DNA of 64,000 bases from Lachnospiraceae bacterium (GTDB lineage: Bacteria; Bacillota; Clostridia; Lachnospirales; Lachnospiraceae). A model generated the notes under the pieces. It saw nothing but the letters and a program-made list of their open reading frames with translations, did not search any database and was not told the DNA's origin. A program made the position numbers and the translations under genes. Below are positions 62,238 through 64,000 of the stretch, piece by piece. The DNA is taken from NCBI GenBank assembly GCA_015056815.1, contig SVFN01000002.1:124001-188000 (forward strand), given 5' to 3'. Positions within the stretch are counted from its first letter, which is position 1, and every line of letters begins with the position of its first letter.

Positions 62238-63443
62238 CTATTCTTCCACACGGATCATGCTGATTATTTTATCAAACTGTGCTGCCTTTTCTTGGTATTC
62301 CTTCTCAGACATTGCCGGGGAAACGAATCCGATTTCTCCCTCAACCACACCTTCCGCAAACTCTGCGCCCGCAAAAACAGATTCTGCCTTTACCTTCTCT
62401 GCGCAGTCGATGCGGACAAAGAAACGTTTCGAGGAATCCTCAAAGCTGGAAAGCTGCAATTTCTCTGCATCCCAACGGCACGGGAATGTCTTGCCAAGAT
62501 GACGTGCACAGTCGATCATATCCGAAACCACCGCACTGGCCGTCGGAAGTTTCCCTGCTCCGGCTCCATAATACATTGTATTCCCAAGATTATTTCCATG
62601 TACCAGGATCGCATTAAAAACATCCGAAACGGAAAACAGCGGATTCTTCGGGAACAATATAAATGGAGAAACCATTGCAAAATATTTGCCGTCGATCATT
62701 TTGCTCATACCTAAAAGCTTAATGGTCGCTCCAAACTTCTTCGCATACGCAAAGTCATTCGTTGTGATCTTTGTAATACCTTCTGTATAAATATCTGCCG
62801 CATCCACGTTTTTGCCAAATGCAAGAGAAGAGAGGATCGCGATCTTACGACAGGCGTCATATCCTTCGATATCAGCTTCCGGATTGCGTTCTGCATATCC
62901 CATCTCCTGAGCTTTTTTTAATACTTCGTTAAAATCAGCTCCCTCTGTCTCCATCTTCGTCAGGATATAGTTGGTGGTGCCGTTCAAAATACCGGTGATC
63001 GCATCGATCTTCTCAGGCGTCAATGCCGTATTGAGCGTGCGGATGATCGGAATACCGCCTCCCACACTTGCCTCAAACAGATAGTTGCATTGATTCTCTC
63101 TGGCAATAGTCATAAGCTCCTGCCCATGTTTCTCCACCAGTTCTTTATTGGAAGTGCACACGCTCTTTCCTGCAAGGAGTGCTCTCTTTGTAAATGTATA
63201 TGCCGGCTCCACACCGCCCATTGCTTCCGCTACTACTTTCACGTCCGGATCATTCATGATAACATCCACGTCATGCACGATGAGATTCTCATAGGGATCT
63301 CCCGGAAAATCCCTCAGATCCAGGATGTATTTGACATCCATCTCGTCTTCCGTTTTCTGATTGATCGCTTCCTGATTCGTTTTGATCACTTCCACGATAC
63401 CGCTTCCGACAGTACCGTATCCCAACACTGCTACTTTGACCAT
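62238..63443 (-). CDS. hom: Homoserine dehydrogenase
   Basis: This 401-residue enzyme reduces aspartate semialdehyde to homoserine. The NAD(P)-binding motif is VAVLGYGTVGSG, and the catalytic core includes LFEASVGGGIPIIRTL, GILNGTTNYILTKM and GYAERNPEADIEGYDACRK. A C-terminal region (FVRIDCAEKVKAES) resembles a reduced ACT-like tail. It starts 5 bp after the UPF0735 stop and precedes lysC. Confidence 0.97.
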   Translation of the reverse strand: MVKVAVLGYGTVGSGIVEVIKTNQEAINQKTEDEMDVKYILDLRDFPGDPYENLIVHDVDVIMNDPDVKVVAEAMGGVEPAYTFTKRALLAGKSVCTSNKELVEKHGQELMTIARENQCNYLFEASVGGGIPIIRTLNTALTPEKIDAITGILNGTTNYILTKMETEGADFNEVLKKAQEMGYAERNPEADIEGYDACRKIAILSSLAFGKNVDAADIYTEGITKITTNDFAYAKKFGATIKLLGMSKMIDGKYFAMVSPFILFPKNPLFSVSDVFNAILVHGNNLGNTMYYGAGAGKLPTASAVVSDMIDCARHLGKTFPCRWDAEKLQLSSFEDSSKRFFVRIDCAEKVKAESVFAGAEFAEGVVEGEIGFVSPAMSEKEYQEKAAQFDKIISMIRVEE

Positions 63444-63448
63444 GATTT

Positions 63449-63892
63449 TTACTCCTTAGCTAATATTTTGACGTTGTGTACGCCTTCTTTTTGTTCCATT
63501 TCCTGTATCATTTCCGAAATATTCCCTGTCGACTTGAGGATCTGTATACTGATACTTAAAGAAGCCACCCTGCCGATGGGAATACTCTGATGGATCGTCA
63601 GGATATTTGCACCATAATCGGCAACTACCTTCAACACATCCGAAAGAAGTCCCGGCTCATCATCCACCTCGACCGTAAACGTGAGTGTTGTCCCTTCCGC
63701 CGTATCATGAAAAGGGAAAATATCCTCTTTGTATTTATAAAAGGAACTGCGACTGATCCCGACCTGATCCACCGCCTCCTGAACAGATAAGACCCTGCCG
63801 CTCTCAATCAGGCTTTTCGCCTCCACAACCTTTAACAATACCTCCGGCAGTGCCCGCCGCCTTACCACATAATAACCTGTTTCCTGTGTCAT
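63449..63892 (-). CDS. ACT-domain protein (UPF0735/PheB-like)
   Basis: This 147-residue protein has an N-terminal helix-turn-helix-like half (SVQEAVDQVGISRSSFYKYK) and a C-terminal ACT domain (LTFTVEVDDEPGLLSDVLKVV, then ADYGANILTIHQSIPI). UPF0735 members precede hom in many Firmicutes and probably sense an amino acid. TTCAGGAGAACAAT precedes the ATG. It is the first gene of the ACT-hom-lysC operon, behind a promoter at 63970-63998. Confidence 0.93.
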   Translation of the reverse strand: MTQETGYYVVRRRALPEVLLKVVEAKSLIESGRVLSVQEAVDQVGISRSSFYKYKEDIFPFHDTAEGTTLTFTVEVDDEPGLLSDVLKVVADYGANILTIHQSIPIGRVASLSISIQILKSTGNISEMIQEMEQKEGVHNVKILAKE

Positions 63893-63969
63893 ATTGTTCT
63901 CCTGAATATTTATTCATGAATGCGGTTATCCGTCCGCACACAAAAGACAGTTGTATGTCACCGAAAGAT

Positions 63970-63998
63970 ATTCTAGCATAGTATACAAATTAGTGCAA
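63970..63998 (-). promoter_or_regulatory. Promoter of the UPF0735-hom-lysC operon
   Basis: On the minus strand, TTGCAC (63998-63993) and TAGAAT (63975-63970) are separated by 17 bp. The leader is about 70 nt, too short for a known riboswitch. Confidence 0.6.
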
Positions 63999-64000
63999 GT

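Overview
The window looks like chromosomal DNA of a gut-type Clostridia, most likely a Lachnospiraceae. The support is the mid-40s GC, AGGAGG ribosome sites, Firmicutes-type sigma-A promoters, a Firmicutes LexA box, an HxlR/thioredoxin pair, UPF0735-hom-lysC, a GH43/GH59 secreted glycosidase pair, an InlB-repeat surface protein and a FIST/soluble MCP pair. I see no phage, insertion sequence or CRISPR array. Species cannot be named from what is visible. Most genes are on the minus strand.

Layout: 1-4953 is the 5' three quarters or so of a giant secreted surface protein whose end lies outside the window. 5341-6639 is enolase. 6877-10140 is a DNA-damage island: a YjbR-MGMT fusion diverges from a dinB-yolD-SRAP operon, and a perfect LexA box sits between two good facing promoters. 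10187-16547 holds a clostripain-type protease followed by the VTC / DUF4956 / CotH trio and an MBL-fold hydrolase. 17289-18689 is a uracil/xanthine permease. 18777-22609 is a four-gene unit (188-aa protein, vWA protein, divergent PurA-like ligase, NrtR-like Nudix regulator) behind a promoter covered by three copies of a 23-bp repeat. 22912-31000 carries an aldo/keto reductase and two large secreted glycosidases (GH43-type and GH59-type with BspA-like repeats). 31220-41562 is mixed housekeeping: small membrane proteins, GNAT, Gx transporter with NusG-II protein, HxlR divergent from trxA, a hydroxyacyl-CoA dehydrogenase, Bax-inhibitor protein, DUF1295, and AmmeMemoRadiSam genes.

41649-53805 is a signalling region: two tandem GGDEF genes (one interrupted by an amber stop), a large hybrid kinase, an OmpR-type two-component pair, and a FIST/soluble MCP pair. 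54112-54592 has tRNA-Gly(GCC) followed by two and a part tandem ~173-bp units that contain relics of the tRNA and chains of hairpins. 54654-59275 carries a vWA lipoprotein, a membrane protein and an anchored GH3 enzyme. 59396-60477 has no convincing protein gene but holds three tandem units, each with its own strong minus-strand promoter and a shared repeat. 60782-63892 is UPF0735-ACT, homoserine dehydrogenase and aspartokinase.

The strongest leads for undescribed biology are the PurA-like/Nudix/vWA unit with its repeated operator, the small-transcript array at 59.4-60.5 kb, and the tRNA-derived hairpin repeats. The SOS island combines known parts (translesion polymerase, YolD, SRAP abasic-site shield, alkyl transferase) in a compact layout.
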